Source: a virus
Virus record (IMG/VR): IMGVR_UViG_3300032116_000065
Location: 37,319 to 101,318 of that record
DNA: 64,000 nucleotides
Direction: 5' to 3' (one strand)
Each line of letters starts with the position of its first letter. The first letter of the stretch is position 1. The notes under the pieces were generated by a model that was not told the origin of the DNA, made no database searches, and saw only the letters and a list, made by a program, of their open reading frames with translations. Positions 8,675 to 18,896 of the stretch are shown piece after piece. A program made the position numbers and the translations under genes.

Positions 8675-11113
8675 TTATGTAATCAAATATCGAACAATGA
8701 CTATGCCAGATCCACCCAATCCACAAAGTTCTCCTGAACCACCCCAAGCACCACCACCACCACCACCAGTATTTGTAGTTCCATCTGTTCCAGCAGTACC
8801 AGATCCAGAATTATATCTTCCGCCGCCACCACCGCCGCCCGCACCACCAATTGATAATAGTGGTGAATTTCCAGCGTGTCCACCACCACCACCAGCATAG
8901 TAAGAAGGCGTTCCGCTGATTGTAGAAACTAATCCTGCTCCACCGCGACCTGTATTTGCGACTAGTGGAGCAGCCCCACTATATCCAGCCTCTCCTGCAC
9001 CCCCTCCGCCACCGCCTCTTGCGCCAGTCCAGCTGCTGATATTTGTTCCACCAGCTCCACCAGCATTTCCTTGTCCTGGAGTTGCAGCGCCACCTGCGCC
9101 ACCACTGCTTTCGCCCAAGCCACCGCCACCACCAGATCCTCCAGCAAGCCCTGCGTTTGCATTATACCATCCACCACCACCACCGCCAGCAGCTTGAGTT
9201 ATTCCTGTGATTGAACTATTTGCTCCATTTCCACCACTAGTGTATGATGATGTTCCTCTCGCTCCACCAGCACCAATTGTGACAGTGTATGTTGTATTTG
9301 CAGTTGGAACAAATCCAGAACCTGTGACAACACCGCCACCACCACCGCCGCCGCCCCAACCACCACCGCCACCACCAGCAGCAACAATCAAATATTCAAC
9401 GTTGAGGCTGTTTGGATTTGCATCAACTACAAATGATCCAGAAGAAGTGAACGTGTGTATCTTATAATTACCAGAATATGTGATTGTTCCACCATTCGCT
9501 TTTAATGATGGATTAATTACAGTCAGACTAAATGTTTTTTCTGTATACTGTAATTCTGGATCAGGACCAGCCTGTACTGTGAAACTATATGTTGTTGATG
9601 CATTTGGTGGGTTTGTGATATTACCAGTTATTACACCATTTGATGCAAGATTTAATCCTGGAGGAAGTGCACCAGAAATAAGTGTATATGAAAGATTGCT
9701 CACAATGGTATCATTTTTTGGATACTTGATGTAAACAATACCAGAACCGCCAGCACCACCAACAGCTTGGTGACCGCCACCACCACCACCACCGCCAGTG
9801 TTTGCTCCAGCAGCACCACCAGTACCAGCAACACCATTTGACCCATTTGACAGACCACCAAGACCACCAATACCTGCAGTGCCACCTGGCCAAGTGCTAC
9901 CACCACCGCCACCACCATAACCACCTTTACCAGCTTGACCAGCAGTATGACTTCCGCCACCGCCACCACCAGCATAGTAATATGATGTTCCAGAAATATT
10001 TGATGAATATCCATCGCCACCATGACCAGCACGAGTTCCACTCACAGCGTCGATTGTACCGTTAGCCATTCCAGCCAGTGAAGTGTTGCCACCAGCACCA
10101 CCGCCACCACCAGCGTAGTATTGATCAGAGACTTGCGTTTCTGGTGAATTACCACCACGAGTTCCTCGTTGCCATGATGGAATACCGATTGCATTTGCAC
10201 CCAATGATTGTGGTGCGCCAGAGTAACGATATCTTGCAGCAGAACCACCACCGCTACCACCAATAGCAGCATTACCGCCAACATATGGAGGATCAGTTCT
10301 GTGACCTGACCCGCCTCCACCACCACCAACTGCAATGATCGTGTTTCCAAATGATGTATTTCCACCATTCGCACCAGCTGGTGGAGTTGATGCATATCCT
10401 GTTCCACCAGCACCACCTGCACCAATTGTGATTGTATAATTTGTAGCAGTCACTGTGACTGTGTTGGCAAGAACACCACCACCGCCACCACCGCCACCCA
10501 TGTCATTACCGCCACCGCCACCAGCAGCAACAACGAGATACTCTACTGCTCCGCCACCAAAAGAAACATTGAATGATGATGTAGATGTGAATGTATGAAT
10601 AGTGTAGTTATTAATATTTGCAACTGTGCCACCAGTTGCATAAATTGGGGTTATATCTCCAGGATTATATGCAAACAATGGTGCAAGAGAAACATTAGTG
10701 TTTGGAGAAACAGTTCCAAGATTTGCACCAGTCAACCAAGTCGGTGTTCCAGATATTGTAATTCCTGGGAAATAGACTGCAGAGCCGCCGTCAGTATTCA
10801 CGACATAAAACGGGACTGTCGGACCTTGTGTATTTGCAGGAACAGTAAAGGAAAGAGAATTGGCATTTGCGCGTGTAACCGTAGAAGAAACCACGCCATT
10901 AACATAAACTGTAACACCAGGATTAAAACCTGTGCCTGTAACAATAACTACAGAATTTCCAGTATTATCAGCAGCGAGTGCATTATTAGCATATGCAATT
11001 GATAATACTTTTGGACCACCACCTTGCGCAATAACATCAGAAACATCTGATGCTAATTGCGTTGTGGTAATACTTCCATCAACAATTGCATTTCCAGATA
11101 ATTTGCCAGCCAT
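8675..11113 (-). CDS. Adhesin with IPT/TIG stalk and two glycine-rich domains split by a putative-Ig domain
   Basis: An 812-residue paralogue starting MAGKLSGNAIVDGSITTTQL. An IPT/TIG fold (GNSVVIVTGTGFNPGVTVYV) is followed by a first glycine-rich domain that begins HTFTSTSSFNVSFGGGAVEY and closes SGIVYIKYPKND. It is inserted in the loop before a putative-Ig segment (ALPPGLNLASNGVITGNI), after which a second glycine-rich domain (FTSSGSFVVDANPNSLNVEY) runs to the C-terminus (SGIVIVRYLIT). The insertion of one module within another domain boundary illustrates active shuffling. Role: virion fibre or adhesin (inference from composition and context). Confidence 0.83.
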   Translation of the reverse strand: MAGKLSGNAIVDGSITTTQLASDVSDVIAQGGGPKVLSIAYANNALAADNTGNSVVIVTGTGFNPGVTVYVNGVVSSTVTRANANSLSFTVPANTQGPTVPFYVVNTDGGSAVYFPGITISGTPTWLTGANLGTVSPNTNVSLAPLFAYNPGDITPIYATGGTVANINNYTIHTFTSTSSFNVSFGGGAVEYLVVAAGGGGGNDMGGGGGGGGVLANTVTVTATNYTITIGAGGAGGTGYASTPPAGANGGNTSFGNTIIAVGGGGGGSGHRTDPPYVGGNAAIGGSGGGSAARYRYSGAPQSLGANAIGIPSWQRGTRGGNSPETQVSDQYYAGGGGGAGGNTSLAGMANGTIDAVSGTRAGHGGDGYSSNISGTSYYYAGGGGGGSHTAGQAGKGGYGGGGGGSTWPGGTAGIGGLGGLSNGSNGVAGTGGAAGANTGGGGGGGGHQAVGGAGGSGIVYIKYPKNDTIVSNLSYTLISGALPPGLNLASNGVITGNITNPPNASTTYSFTVQAGPDPELQYTEKTFSLTVINPSLKANGGTITYSGNYKIHTFTSSGSFVVDANPNSLNVEYLIVAAGGGGGGWGGGGGGGGVVTGSGFVPTANTTYTVTIGAGGARGTSSYTSGGNGANSSITGITQAAGGGGGGWYNANAGLAGGSGGGGGLGESSGGAGGAATPGQGNAGGAGGTNISSWTGARGGGGGGAGEAGYSGAAPLVANTGRGGAGLVSTISGTPSYYAGGGGGHAGNSPLLSIGGAGGGGGGGRYNSGSGTAGTDGTTNTGGGGGGAWGGSGELCGLGGSGIVIVRYLIT

Positions 11114-11122
11114 ATGATTTCA

Positions 11123-11923
11123 TTAACTCCAATACTCTGTCAATACACCTGCACCACCTCCGCCACCACCGCCACCACCACCGCCTGATCCAGCGATGGA
11201 ATCATCGATAACATTAACTGGTCGAATCTTTGTCTCAATTGCAATTGGTTCTCTGCGAGTGTTTATAACAACTGCTTTTCTTTGCTCATTAATTCGAGTT
11301 CGTTTAGGTTCTGCTCTACTTTGAACTTCAACTTGTTTGATTACACTATTATCAAGTTTAAGTTGAGATGTGTGTGGACTGTTATTTTTACTATCTTGAA
11401 CAAATACATATCGTTCATTAATATTTGTCGGTTTTCTGTCAGTCGCAACGTTTCGATCTGAGATTATAACTAGTTTATCATTATTTCTATATGGAATTCG
11501 ATAACCAAATACTCGATTAGATTCTTCAACAACAACAGGTCTCACATACACAGCCACTTTAGACGATTCAGTTCGAACTTGAGTTGTAACTCGCGGATTA
11601 AATGTTGCATATTTTGGGCTATCTTCTACACTATTAACTAATCTTTCTGAGACAGAAAACGTTTTATATACCACATTACTTGTTTGTATTTGCGGTGTGC
11701 TGTTTACATAAACAGCAACAGTTGTAGTCGATCCAAAATTAGCTGGTATAGGAGAATTAACACCAATAATGGTTTTGGTGTTAATCGGAACACTGGTTCT
11801 ACCAGGAGATACAGAAGATTTAACAACAATTGAGACAACCGAACCTAACTTAATTACATTATTAGATGCAAAAACAGTTAGGTTCGGCTGATATGAGTTA
11901 AATCGTGTATCAACTAATGCCAT
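11123..11923 (-). CDS. Unknown beta-rich protein with poly-glycine C-terminus
   Basis: A 266-residue, Val/Thr/Arg-rich protein made of repeated short beta strands (for example SKVAVYVRPVVVEE, RRKAVVINTRREP-like segments) and ending in SGSGGGGGGGGGG-type run, then AGVLTEYWS. I do not recognise a family. The glycine run near the C-terminus resembles a fragment of the glycine-rich tips of neighbouring fibres, so this may be a fibre shaft or a protein docked with those tips. Its start overlaps the preceding stop by one base. Confidence 0.65.
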   Translation of the reverse strand: MALVDTRFNSYQPNLTVFASNNVIKLGSVVSIVVKSSVSPGRTSVPINTKTIIGVNSPIPANFGSTTTVAVYVNSTPQIQTSNVVYKTFSVSERLVNSVEDSPKYATFNPRVTTQVRTESSKVAVYVRPVVVEESNRVFGYRIPYRNNDKLVIISDRNVATDRKPTNINERYVFVQDSKNNSPHTSQLKLDNSVIKQVEVQSRAEPKRTRINEQRKAVVINTRREPIAIETKIRPVNVIDDSIAGSGGGGGGGGGGGAGVLTEYWS

Positions 11924-13635
11924 TAGATGTCGACACTGGCAATAATATTATTCAATCCACCACCAGAAATTGTAATCGAAATCTGCGTATTTGTTGAGTT
12001 ACTTGTTGTCACTGTTGTATTCTTACTATTGCTTGCAGTGAAAATCATTCCATTCCCATCAATAGAGAGAGATACATTTGCTGCAACACGTTCGCCATTG
12101 CTATTATAAGCATTGACATTCGCAGTTGTAGAGATTGAATTTCCAGTATAAACATAACTTGTATTTGCCATCAATACACTAATTGTAATTGGTAACGTTG
12201 GCGTAATTGCGTGGATCGTATGATATCCCTTTTCGCGGCTTGAACCCCAAAGACGATTCGTTTGATCCAATCCAATCATTCTAAACTCAGTAGGATAAGT
12301 TCCAGTTGCAACCCATCCATCAGTTGAATTAAATGTATAGAATTTTAAACTTCCAGTAATCGGAACTGCCATTTGAGTTCCAGCATCATTCATCGGCATC
12401 AATCCTCTTGGAATATCATTGACGCTAGAGAATGTAACTTTACTGTGGAAGGTTAGAACATCATCACCAGTTCCAGAACCAATTGAATATGTCATCATGG
12501 TTCTTTTTGCAGCACTACTCCAACGACTTGCACCACTACCAAATGCAGCAGATTTGTCTACGAGCCAAAATGTGATATAGTTTGTTCCGCCAACAGTAAA
12601 CTGCCATGGCTGCATGCGCCAGCTATTACGTTGATATCCATCAGCACCATCAGTTGTATAAGCTGCAGCATGAGTTGCATATGTTTCAGCACCAGAATAA
12701 GTCATTGTGCAGTTAGCTGCAGCAATAGAACCATCAGCAGGATTCCAAACGTAACGAACTGGAGACAATGCTACATACGTTCCTTCAAAATGACTACTGT
12801 AGAATACACGACGAGTTGCACTATCACGACGAATGTTACTTGGATAACTTCTCATGTAGTTGGTATTGTAATTTCTGTAACTATTGCTTATGACTGTTGT
12901 TGATGCAGTTGAAGATGCATTTAGTTTATAAATGTTATATCTGCTAAATCCGCCATGCTCAACAGCAACAAAAAACAAGAATCCCGCATCGTCACGACCC
13001 ATAAAGAAAAAGCGATAGTTTTGCATGTCTAGCGGACGAGTTACACCAGAAGGAGTTCCCGCCTCATAACCTGACCAAGTTACTACACGATCAAACTCTG
13101 GACGACTACTGTGAAATCCCCACATTCTATTATTTGACACATCTTCAAATATGAATTGACTTGGTGCACCTTCATAATTACCTGACTGATAAGATGTTCC
13201 TAATGTTGCATCATCAGCAACTACGTGAATATTGTTATAATTGTCACCACTGTTAATGGTGGTTCTTCCAGGAATTGAATAATAAGACTTTCCACCAGCA
13301 GTTTTCCAACCTTTTCTTACTGGAAAATTTGGAAAATCCATTGAACGCCAGCGAGTATCTATGAAGCCAGTATCATAGTGTTGGGAATCACCATTACCCC
13401 AAGATTGATCAACACCTTTAGATAAAACCATTGGACCAAAGTCTACAAAACTGTCTGGGCTCGTAAAGGTATACAATTCATTATGATTGAAATGATACTT
13501 TTGCATCCAAAGGGGTGAAAGTGTGTTGGTGTCATAACCCTGACCTTCGATGAAGATTCGGCTTCTAGAAAGATTCGCGTCTTCAATGAGCGCGAACATA
13601 TTAGTATTTGTTCTGTTTACTGCTATTTCTGGCAT
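11923..13635 (-). CDS. Large hypothetical virion protein with C-terminal Ig-like domain
   Basis: A 570-residue protein, rich in Ser, Thr, Tyr, Trp and Asn, without signal peptide. The first ~460 residues contain repeated WxF/YY beta-strand stretches (YHFNHNELYTFTSPDSF, RFFFMGRDDAGFLFFVAVEH) that suggest a beta-propeller or similar disc; the last ~100 (TANVNAYNSNGERVAANVSL) look like a bacterial Ig-like domain. This is compatible with a receptor-binding or carbohydrate-active fibre component, but no catalytic motif was recognised. It is followed (at lower coordinates) by the 266-residue gene with a one-base overlap, suggesting a pair. Confidence 0.7.
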   Translation of the reverse strand: MPEIAVNRTNTNMFALIEDANLSRSRIFIEGQGYDTNTLSPLWMQKYHFNHNELYTFTSPDSFVDFGPMVLSKGVDQSWGNGDSQHYDTGFIDTRWRSMDFPNFPVRKGWKTAGGKSYYSIPGRTTINSGDNYNNIHVVADDATLGTSYQSGNYEGAPSQFIFEDVSNNRMWGFHSSRPEFDRVVTWSGYEAGTPSGVTRPLDMQNYRFFFMGRDDAGFLFFVAVEHGGFSRYNIYKLNASSTASTTVISNSYRNYNTNYMRSYPSNIRRDSATRRVFYSSHFEGTYVALSPVRYVWNPADGSIAAANCTMTYSGAETYATHAAAYTTDGADGYQRNSWRMQPWQFTVGGTNYITFWLVDKSAAFGSGASRWSSAAKRTMMTYSIGSGTGDDVLTFHSKVTFSSVNDIPRGLMPMNDAGTQMAVPITGSLKFYTFNSTDGWVATGTYPTEFRMIGLDQTNRLWGSSREKGYHTIHAITPTLPITISVLMANTSYVYTGNSISTTANVNAYNSNGERVAANVSLSIDGNGMIFTASNSKNTTVTTSNSTNTQISITISGGGLNNIIASVDI

Positions 13636-13647
13636 TGCTATGACTCC

Positions 13648-13842
13648 TTATTCTGCAGGTGGTGTTTCTTCTGTAACACCATTCATTGTTTTTACTGTTT
13701 CCCACCACGCCATGGCTTCTGCTTCATCTGCCCACGCTGGCTGATCACCAGTAGAAGTAGGTTTAAATGGTTGATATACGATGACTTGATCATCATTTAG
13801 AGCTTCAAAAGCACCGCCGACAAAACGAGTTGTAATTGCCAT
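13648..13842 (-). CDS. Short hypothetical protein in fibre block
   Basis: A 64-residue acidic protein. Its opening MAITTRFVGGAFEAL resembles the start of the glycine-rich fibre at 4442-6067 (MTTRFIGARRIAS), whereas the remainder (PAWADEAEAMAWWETVKTMN) is helical and unrelated. It may be a fibre-assembly helper or the conserved attachment tip of a lost fibre. Two bases separate its start from the next gene's stop. Confidence 0.6.
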   Translation of the reverse strand: MAITTRFVGGAFEALNDDQVIVYQPFKPTSTGDQPAWADEAEAMAWWETVKTMNGVTEETPPAE

Positions 13843-13844
13843 GT

Positions 13845-15503
13845 TTAGTTCCTAGTATACAAGAAAGTTACAGTAAGGTCTGCTCCAGGGACACCTGATC
13901 CTGCAGCTGCAGTATCAACAGTTATATAGTCTCCATTATTTATATTTGCAGCAACGTTATAGGTTTCAGAGGATGATTGAGTTGATGTAATATTTAAGGT
14001 GATAAAGTTAGCACCATTTTTCACAATAACAAATCGTGCATTCGATCCTGCAGGAGCAGTTTCTAATCTTGCCTTTACAGAGGTGAGAGTTATGTTTCCT
14101 GGAACGTACCATTTTTGAGTTCCAGCACTGACTGTTAACGTCCCTGTTTTATGAAAGTGGCGCTCAAAGGTTGGTTTATTTGCTACAATTCGAGCATCAG
14201 CCTGACCCGCAACCCAGTTGATAAACTCTGAGGTTGTATTTGCATAATCGACAAAGTTCTTTGGAATCCATTTACCTGTTATTTCGTCTTTCCAAAGGAA
14301 AGACATCGCGAGATCGCCAGCAATTGGATCGTCTATAATAATCTCATTATACATTCCATTTTTAAGATGCTGCAAATATACCTTTGGAATACCATTTCCA
14401 GATAGATTAACTTGTAAATCTCGTACGATAATATTACCACGCATTGCTGCGTGATTCCCACATTGATAATGGAGAGTGTTCGGAGCATTATTTGCGACAA
14501 TCCAAGTGAGAGTATTCCCAGAAGTTGCTCTACTATTTGAAATGCCAGTTGTATACTCACCGACATACGCACCAGACGAAAAGCTGTTTGCGTTACTTGT
14601 CGTAATATACAGTGGATGATTTGATTCGCTTCCAGTTACTTGAAAACGATAAGTTCCACCGCGATAAACAATCACTTCTTCATTAAAGTTGTGGCTCTCA
14701 TCGACATGCCAGTGCGCAGGGGCAGCTGCATTTCCTTGATGACTCATCATTCCTTCAAATGTAATGTTCACATTTGGTGCATTGAGAGTTGGAGAAACTG
14801 CACCGAAAGTCTCTGGAATGTTCCAGGTTAAAGTTTGTACAGTATTCCCATTAATAGTTGTATTTCCATAAACAACACCATCAACTAGATTACCATTACC
14901 AGCGCCAGGAATCCACTTAATAAACGCATTGTGAATATGAGTTGCGTTAGCAACAGCGGTCACATTTAAATTACTTGCTTTATTTGTCCAGACATATCTA
15001 CCTTTCTTGTGAATGGTGATGGCTGGATCTAAAGTATTTGACGTGAGTGTTCGATTATATGGATTTCCATTTGAAAGCCAAGACCATGACCATGATCCTG
15101 TTGAACCAATACCATGCGAATCAAGTGTAAAATTTAATATTTCTGGAGGAAACTTATCAACAGAACTCAGGTCAGCAATATCTCCTCCAAACCCAACATT
15201 CGAAGAAACTGCAGTTTGAATTTCTGCAATATTGATTTCACCATTCGTTGTATTCGAAGTAGCAGTCTTACCTTCTGCAGTAATAATCAACGCCTTTGGA
15301 CTTGGTGTATTTGCAGTTGGTTTGCCAACAATGGCAACAGTTCCTGTATTTGCATCAATAGAGAGTTTAGCACCACCTAAATTAATCGTGCTACCGCTGA
15401 GATACATATCGCGAAAACGACCATTAGCAGTTCCAATATCAAACAACTCATTGTTTGCTGGAGTAAGGTGACCATCAATGATTGTATTTTTCAGTAATGC
15501 CAT
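13845..15503 (-). CDS. Tail fibre with cupredoxin-like domain
   Basis: A 552-residue protein. N-terminus (MALLKNTIIDGHLTPANNEL) followed by a fibre head (FRDMYLSGSTINLGG) typical of phage tail fibres. At about residues 225-365 a cupredoxin-type sandwich is visible: VIVYRGGTYRFQVTGSESNH with His296, then LHYQCGNHAAMRGNIIV with Cys348, His351 and Met354, the His-Cys-His-Met set of type 1 copper sites, with C-x2-H-x2-M spacing. The C-terminal ~100 residues form another beta domain (TLTVSAGTQKWYVPGNITL). Copper binding is inferred, not shown; the fold might have kept the residues for another reason. A second such domain occurs in the 1180-residue fibre. Confidence 0.8.
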   Translation of the reverse strand: MALLKNTIIDGHLTPANNELFDIGTANGRFRDMYLSGSTINLGGAKLSIDANTGTVAIVGKPTANTPSPKALIITAEGKTATSNTTNGEINIAEIQTAVSSNVGFGGDIADLSSVDKFPPEILNFTLDSHGIGSTGSWSWSWLSNGNPYNRTLTSNTLDPAITIHKKGRYVWTNKASNLNVTAVANATHIHNAFIKWIPGAGNGNLVDGVVYGNTTINGNTVQTLTWNIPETFGAVSPTLNAPNVNITFEGMMSHQGNAAAPAHWHVDESHNFNEEVIVYRGGTYRFQVTGSESNHPLYITTSNANSFSSGAYVGEYTTGISNSRATSGNTLTWIVANNAPNTLHYQCGNHAAMRGNIIVRDLQVNLSGNGIPKVYLQHLKNGMYNEIIIDDPIAGDLAMSFLWKDEITGKWIPKNFVDYANTTSEFINWVAGQADARIVANKPTFERHFHKTGTLTVSAGTQKWYVPGNITLTSVKARLETAPAGSNARFVIVKNGANFITLNITSTQSSSETYNVAANINNGDYITVDTAAAGSGVPGADLTVTFLYTRN

Positions 15504-15504
15504 C

Positions 15505-17178
15505 TTATTTGTTCTCTAATTTCTTAACTTGTTCTTCTAACTGCTTTATAGCCTCAATCAAATACGCAGTAATTTTAGTATAATATACACCAATTGGTTT
15601 TCCATCTTCATCATAAGAGACCAGTGTTGGAGCAACAGTCGCTACTTGTTCTGCAATCAATCCTGCTTCTAATTTCTCATGGTCTATCTTATTATAAGTT
15701 ACACCGAGTAACTGCTTAATAACTGATAGTGCATCATTAATCGGATTAATATTTTCTTTAATTGCAATTGTTGATGTTTCAACTAGATTATTACAACTAA
15801 CTTCTCCAGTTACATAAACACTATTACCAACAGTAACGTTATTATTCGATACATTTGCAGTCAACGTAGAGGAAACAGAAAATACGTTTCCATTTAAATT
15901 AAAGGTTAGATTAGATACACTTTTTGGCGACCCATCAAGATTAAATACAATCTGAGTGTTTGAGGTGGTTGCGCTAATATTTGCAGTTCCTGCAGGACCA
16001 GAAGGACCTTGTGGTCCCTGTGGTCCTGCGCCTTCAATTGTATATGCATCAACAACTGAGTTTGCTTCTGGAGCAGAAACGAAAACAATTGTTGCATTAT
16101 TAACAGAATAATCAACATTTCTTTGAAGAACACGATCAACAAATACAAGCACACCATTTGCATTATTTGGTGTGGTGCTTAATACAAAATTAAGAGTATT
16201 GCCATCGCCAGTGAATATATCATATGTTGATGGGTTTCCGCGTGGACCTTGTGGTCCCTGAGGTCCAACCGATCCAGAAGATCCTGATGGACCTGTTGGA
16301 CCTTGAGGTCCAGAATCACCAATAGTATATGCAATAATCTTAGTATTTGCATCTGGTGCCACATTAAAAATCAATTCATCGTTATTAGCGAGTGTGTATG
16401 CTGCATTAGATTGTAAAATAGCATCAACGAAAATGAGTGTGTGATTTGCACTAGTTGGCGATACATTCAAAACATATGTTGTTGTATTTCCATCGCCAGT
16501 GAACACATCTCGAAATGCTCCTGGATTGCCAGTACCAATACCAGCAGCACCTGTTGGTCCAGAAGGACCTTGTGGACCTTGTGGACCAAAGTTTCCTTGA
16601 GGACCTTGCGGACCAACAACACCTTGCGGACCCTGCGGACCTGAATCACCAATTGTGTAAACAATTATATCAGAATTGGTTGGTGGTGGTGATGTGAATT
16701 CTATATTTGCATTTACAACGTTGTAAGATGTATTCGTTTGAAGAATGTAATTAATAAAGACTAATGTGTGATTTTCATTCGTTGGCGTCACATTCAATGA
16801 ATAGATGGATGTATTACCATCACCAACAAAGATATCTCGCGTGGATCCAGGATTACCTGTACCCGATCCACCACCACCTCCACCGCCAAGACTTGTAAAT
16901 GCTACATTAGTAATTCCATTAGTATTTGATACGGCAACTGTTACTGTTGCTGTATTAATAAAATTGATTGTGTTGGTTAGTGTATTCGATGCGCTGTTTG
17001 CAGTGATGTATAAATCTGCACCAGCACCAGCTGGACCTGATGGTCCTTGTGGTCCTTGAGGACCAGCATCTGGTGTTTGACCTAAAGACGTCCAAGACTC
17101 ACCATCCCACTGCCAGGTGTTACCACCGTAGGAATATGTGTCATTTAGACTTGGTGAATTTGGAAAATTAATTGCCAT
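15505..17178 (-). CDS. Collagen-like tail fibre with S74 autocleaving chaperone domain
   Basis: A 557-residue fibre. Short N-terminal head (NSPSLNDTYSYGGNTWQWDG, a Trp-rich motif common at the start of phage fibres), then collagen-like G-P-Q/G-P-S triplets alternating with three ~80-residue beta beads, each with FxGDGNT and ending [12 protein letters not shown] or similar. The last ~89 residues are an intramolecular chaperone of the endosialidase type (peptidase S74): Ser469-T-I-A-I-Lys474-ENI and LEAGLIAEQV, ending in a coiled coil. In this family the Ser/Lys dyad cleaves the chaperone off after trimerisation. The protein is expected to be a trimeric fibre released from its C-terminal domain. 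Confidence 0.88.
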   Translation of the reverse strand: MAINFPNSPSLNDTYSYGGNTWQWDGESWTSLGQTPDAGPQGPQGPSGPAGAGADLYITANSASNTLTNTINFINTATVTVAVSNTNGITNVAFTSLGGGGGGGSGTGNPGSTRDIFVGDGNTSIYSLNVTPTNENHTLVFINYILQTNTSYNVVNANIEFTSPPPTNSDIIVYTIGDSGPQGPQGVVGPQGPQGNFGPQGPQGPSGPTGAAGIGTGNPGAFRDVFTGDGNTTTYVLNVSPTSANHTLIFVDAILQSNAAYTLANNDELIFNVAPDANTKIIAYTIGDSGPQGPTGPSGSSGSVGPQGPQGPRGNPSTYDIFTGDGNTLNFVLSTTPNNANGVLVFVDRVLQRNVDYSVNNATIVFVSAPEANSVVDAYTIEGAGPQGPQGPSGPAGTANISATTSNTQIVFNLDGSPKSVSNLTFNLNGNVFSVSSTLTANVSNNNVTVGNSVYVTGEVSCNNLVETSTIAIKENINPINDALSVIKQLLGVTYNKIDHEKLEAGLIAEQVATVAPTLVSYDEDGKPIGVYYTKITAYLIEAIKQLEEQVKKLENK

Positions 17179-17194
17179 ATGCTATTTATTTTTG

Positions 17195-18895
17195 TTAATT
17201 AAGTTTGAGAATTACAATGCCAGAACCACCATTACCACCATTGCCAGCATTGTACAGTTTCCCACCGCCGCCGCCACCAAGATTAGCAGTTCCATTGGCA
17301 CCATCTGTTCCACCACCGCCTGTCCCACCAGAACCATCTGTTGTTCCACCACTTGATCCTCTTGCACCACCGCCACCACCAGCGTATGTTACAGAAGTGC
17401 CTGTGATGCTATATTCTAGTCCATTTCCACCATTACCACCCGCAGCACCAGCACCATCAGCACCCACAGCACCTGCACCACCTCCACCACCAGATGGAAA
17501 ATTTCCATTCTCAAGTCCTGCACCACCATTATATCCTTGTCTTGTCAAACTAATAAATGAACTTCCTGGATAAACACCAGCACCGCCAGGACGATTTCCA
17601 CCATATGGTCCACCGCCACCACCAGATCCACCGTCTTGACCAGTAGAGTTTGTTGCATCTCCATGGACGCCGCCAGAACCACCACCCACTGCAGTGATTG
17701 TTGTAAATCCTGTGCCAGATATAGTAGTGTTACCTCCGCGAGAACCTCGTGTTCCTCCAGCAGAAGATGCACCAGCCGCACCAGAACCAATTGTGATTGT
17801 GTATGTGTTTCCTGCTGTTACAGCAACAGATGTTGAGTAAACCAAACCACCTGCGCCGCCACCGCCTCTTCCACCACCGCCACCGCCACCGACAGCAAGA
17901 ATGTCTATAGATGTTACACCAGCTGGACAAATCCAGCTGGCTGAATTAGTAAATGATATCACACTTCCAGGCATAGTGTATTTTAAAATTACAATTCCTG
18001 AACCACCAGCACCGCTGCCACCATTTTGGTTGCCTTGACCACTACCGCCGCCACCGCCTCCACCACCGCCAGTGTTTACTGTTCCTGCAACACCAGCATT
18101 GCTGACACCAGGAACAAATCCGCCACGACCACCGCCGCCTGTGCCGCCAGGACCTCCACCAGCAGGAGAAGTACCAGTATATGTGCCACCACCGCCACCA
18201 CCAGCATAGGTTACAGATGATCCAGATATTGATGATGCTATTCCTGAACCACCAGCGGCTGGTCCACTAGGCATATAATTATCGCCACTAGACCCTGCGC
18301 CACCACCACCGCCACCACCATAAAATGGATTATTGACCCCGCTGCCACCATTATTACCTTGTGATGGTGAAGTTGCAGGAGTATTTCCTGCGCCGCCTGA
18401 TGTAGTTCCGCCTATTTCAGAATAATATCCACCGCCGCCACCAGATCCGCCACTTAATCCGACGCCGTTATTCGGAATAGCTCCACCACCTCCACCACCA
18501 GCAGAAACAATATCGCTGAATTGAGAAGCAGATCCTGGGTCTCCAGTAAAATATGATGGGCTTGCGCCTCTAGCTGCGCCACCAGCGCCAACTGTAATTG
18601 TGTATGTATTTCCAGCGGTTACTGCTAAACCTGTCCCTGTTCTAAAGCCACCTGCTCCTCCGCCGCCGCCATAGGCTGTTCCACCAGATCCACCACCAGC
18701 AACAACGAGATAGTCGACAGAAGTGACACCAGTTGGAGCAGTCCATGTGCTTGATGATGTGAATGTCAAAACAATAGTTTTTGTTAGATTCCATGCTGGA
18801 TTTATAATCCTGCTTGGATTCAATGCATTGTATCTGCCCGTCGGAGAATATCCGAAAGCAGAGAGCGATGCTAATGAAAAGACTTTCGTTGCCAT
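17195..18895 (-). CDS. Glycine-rich tail fibre/adhesin (566 residues)
   Basis: Begins MATKVFSLASLSAFGYSPTG, then two glycine-rich domains: the first opens VLTFTSSSTWTAPTGVTSVD, the second VISFTNSASWICPAGVTSID; each has YLVVAGGG or ILAVGGGG, long G-rich runs and a closing strand (SGIVILKYTMPG, SGIVILKLN). It is closely related to the 570-residue gene at 19510-21222, with 61 identical bases across the junction between the two domains. Likely receptor-binding adhesin by composition and context. Confidence 0.84.
   Translation of the reverse strand: MATKVFSLASLSAFGYSPTGRYNALNPSRIINPAWNLTKTIVLTFTSSSTWTAPTGVTSVDYLVVAGGGSGGTAYGGGGGAGGFRTGTGLAVTAGNTYTITVGAGGAARGASPSYFTGDPGSASQFSDIVSAGGGGGGAIPNNGVGLSGGSGGGGGYYSEIGGTTSGGAGNTPATSPSQGNNGGSGVNNPFYGGGGGGGAGSSGDNYMPSGPAAGGSGIASSISGSSVTYAGGGGGGTYTGTSPAGGGPGGTGGGGRGGFVPGVSNAGVAGTVNTGGGGGGGGGSGQGNQNGGSGAGGSGIVILKYTMPGSVISFTNSASWICPAGVTSIDILAVGGGGGGGRGGGGAGGLVYSTSVAVTAGNTYTITIGSGAAGASSAGGTRGSRGGNTTISGTGFTTITAVGGGSGGVHGDATNSTGQDGGSGGGGGPYGGNRPGGAGVYPGSSFISLTRQGYNGGAGLENGNFPSGGGGGAGAVGADGAGAAGGNGGNGLEYSITGTSVTYAGGGGGARGSSGGTTDGSGGTGGGGTDGANGTANLGGGGGGKLYNAGNGGNGGSGIVILKLN
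17923..17983. repeat. 61-nt perfect direct repeat, copy 1
   Basis: Identical to 20256-20316. It encodes the junction between the two glycine-rich domains (YTMPGSVISFTNSASWICP) in the 566-residue fibre. Perfect identity, including third codon positions, points to recent duplication or gene conversion. Confidence 0.85.
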
Positions 18896-18896
18896 A

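Noticed and set aside
17205-17573. Plus-strand proline-rich frames opposite the glycine-rich genes
   Set aside because: The antisense of GGN/NCC-rich glycine repeats always gives long proline-rich open frames; they occur opposite every glycine-rich fibre and have no start signals.
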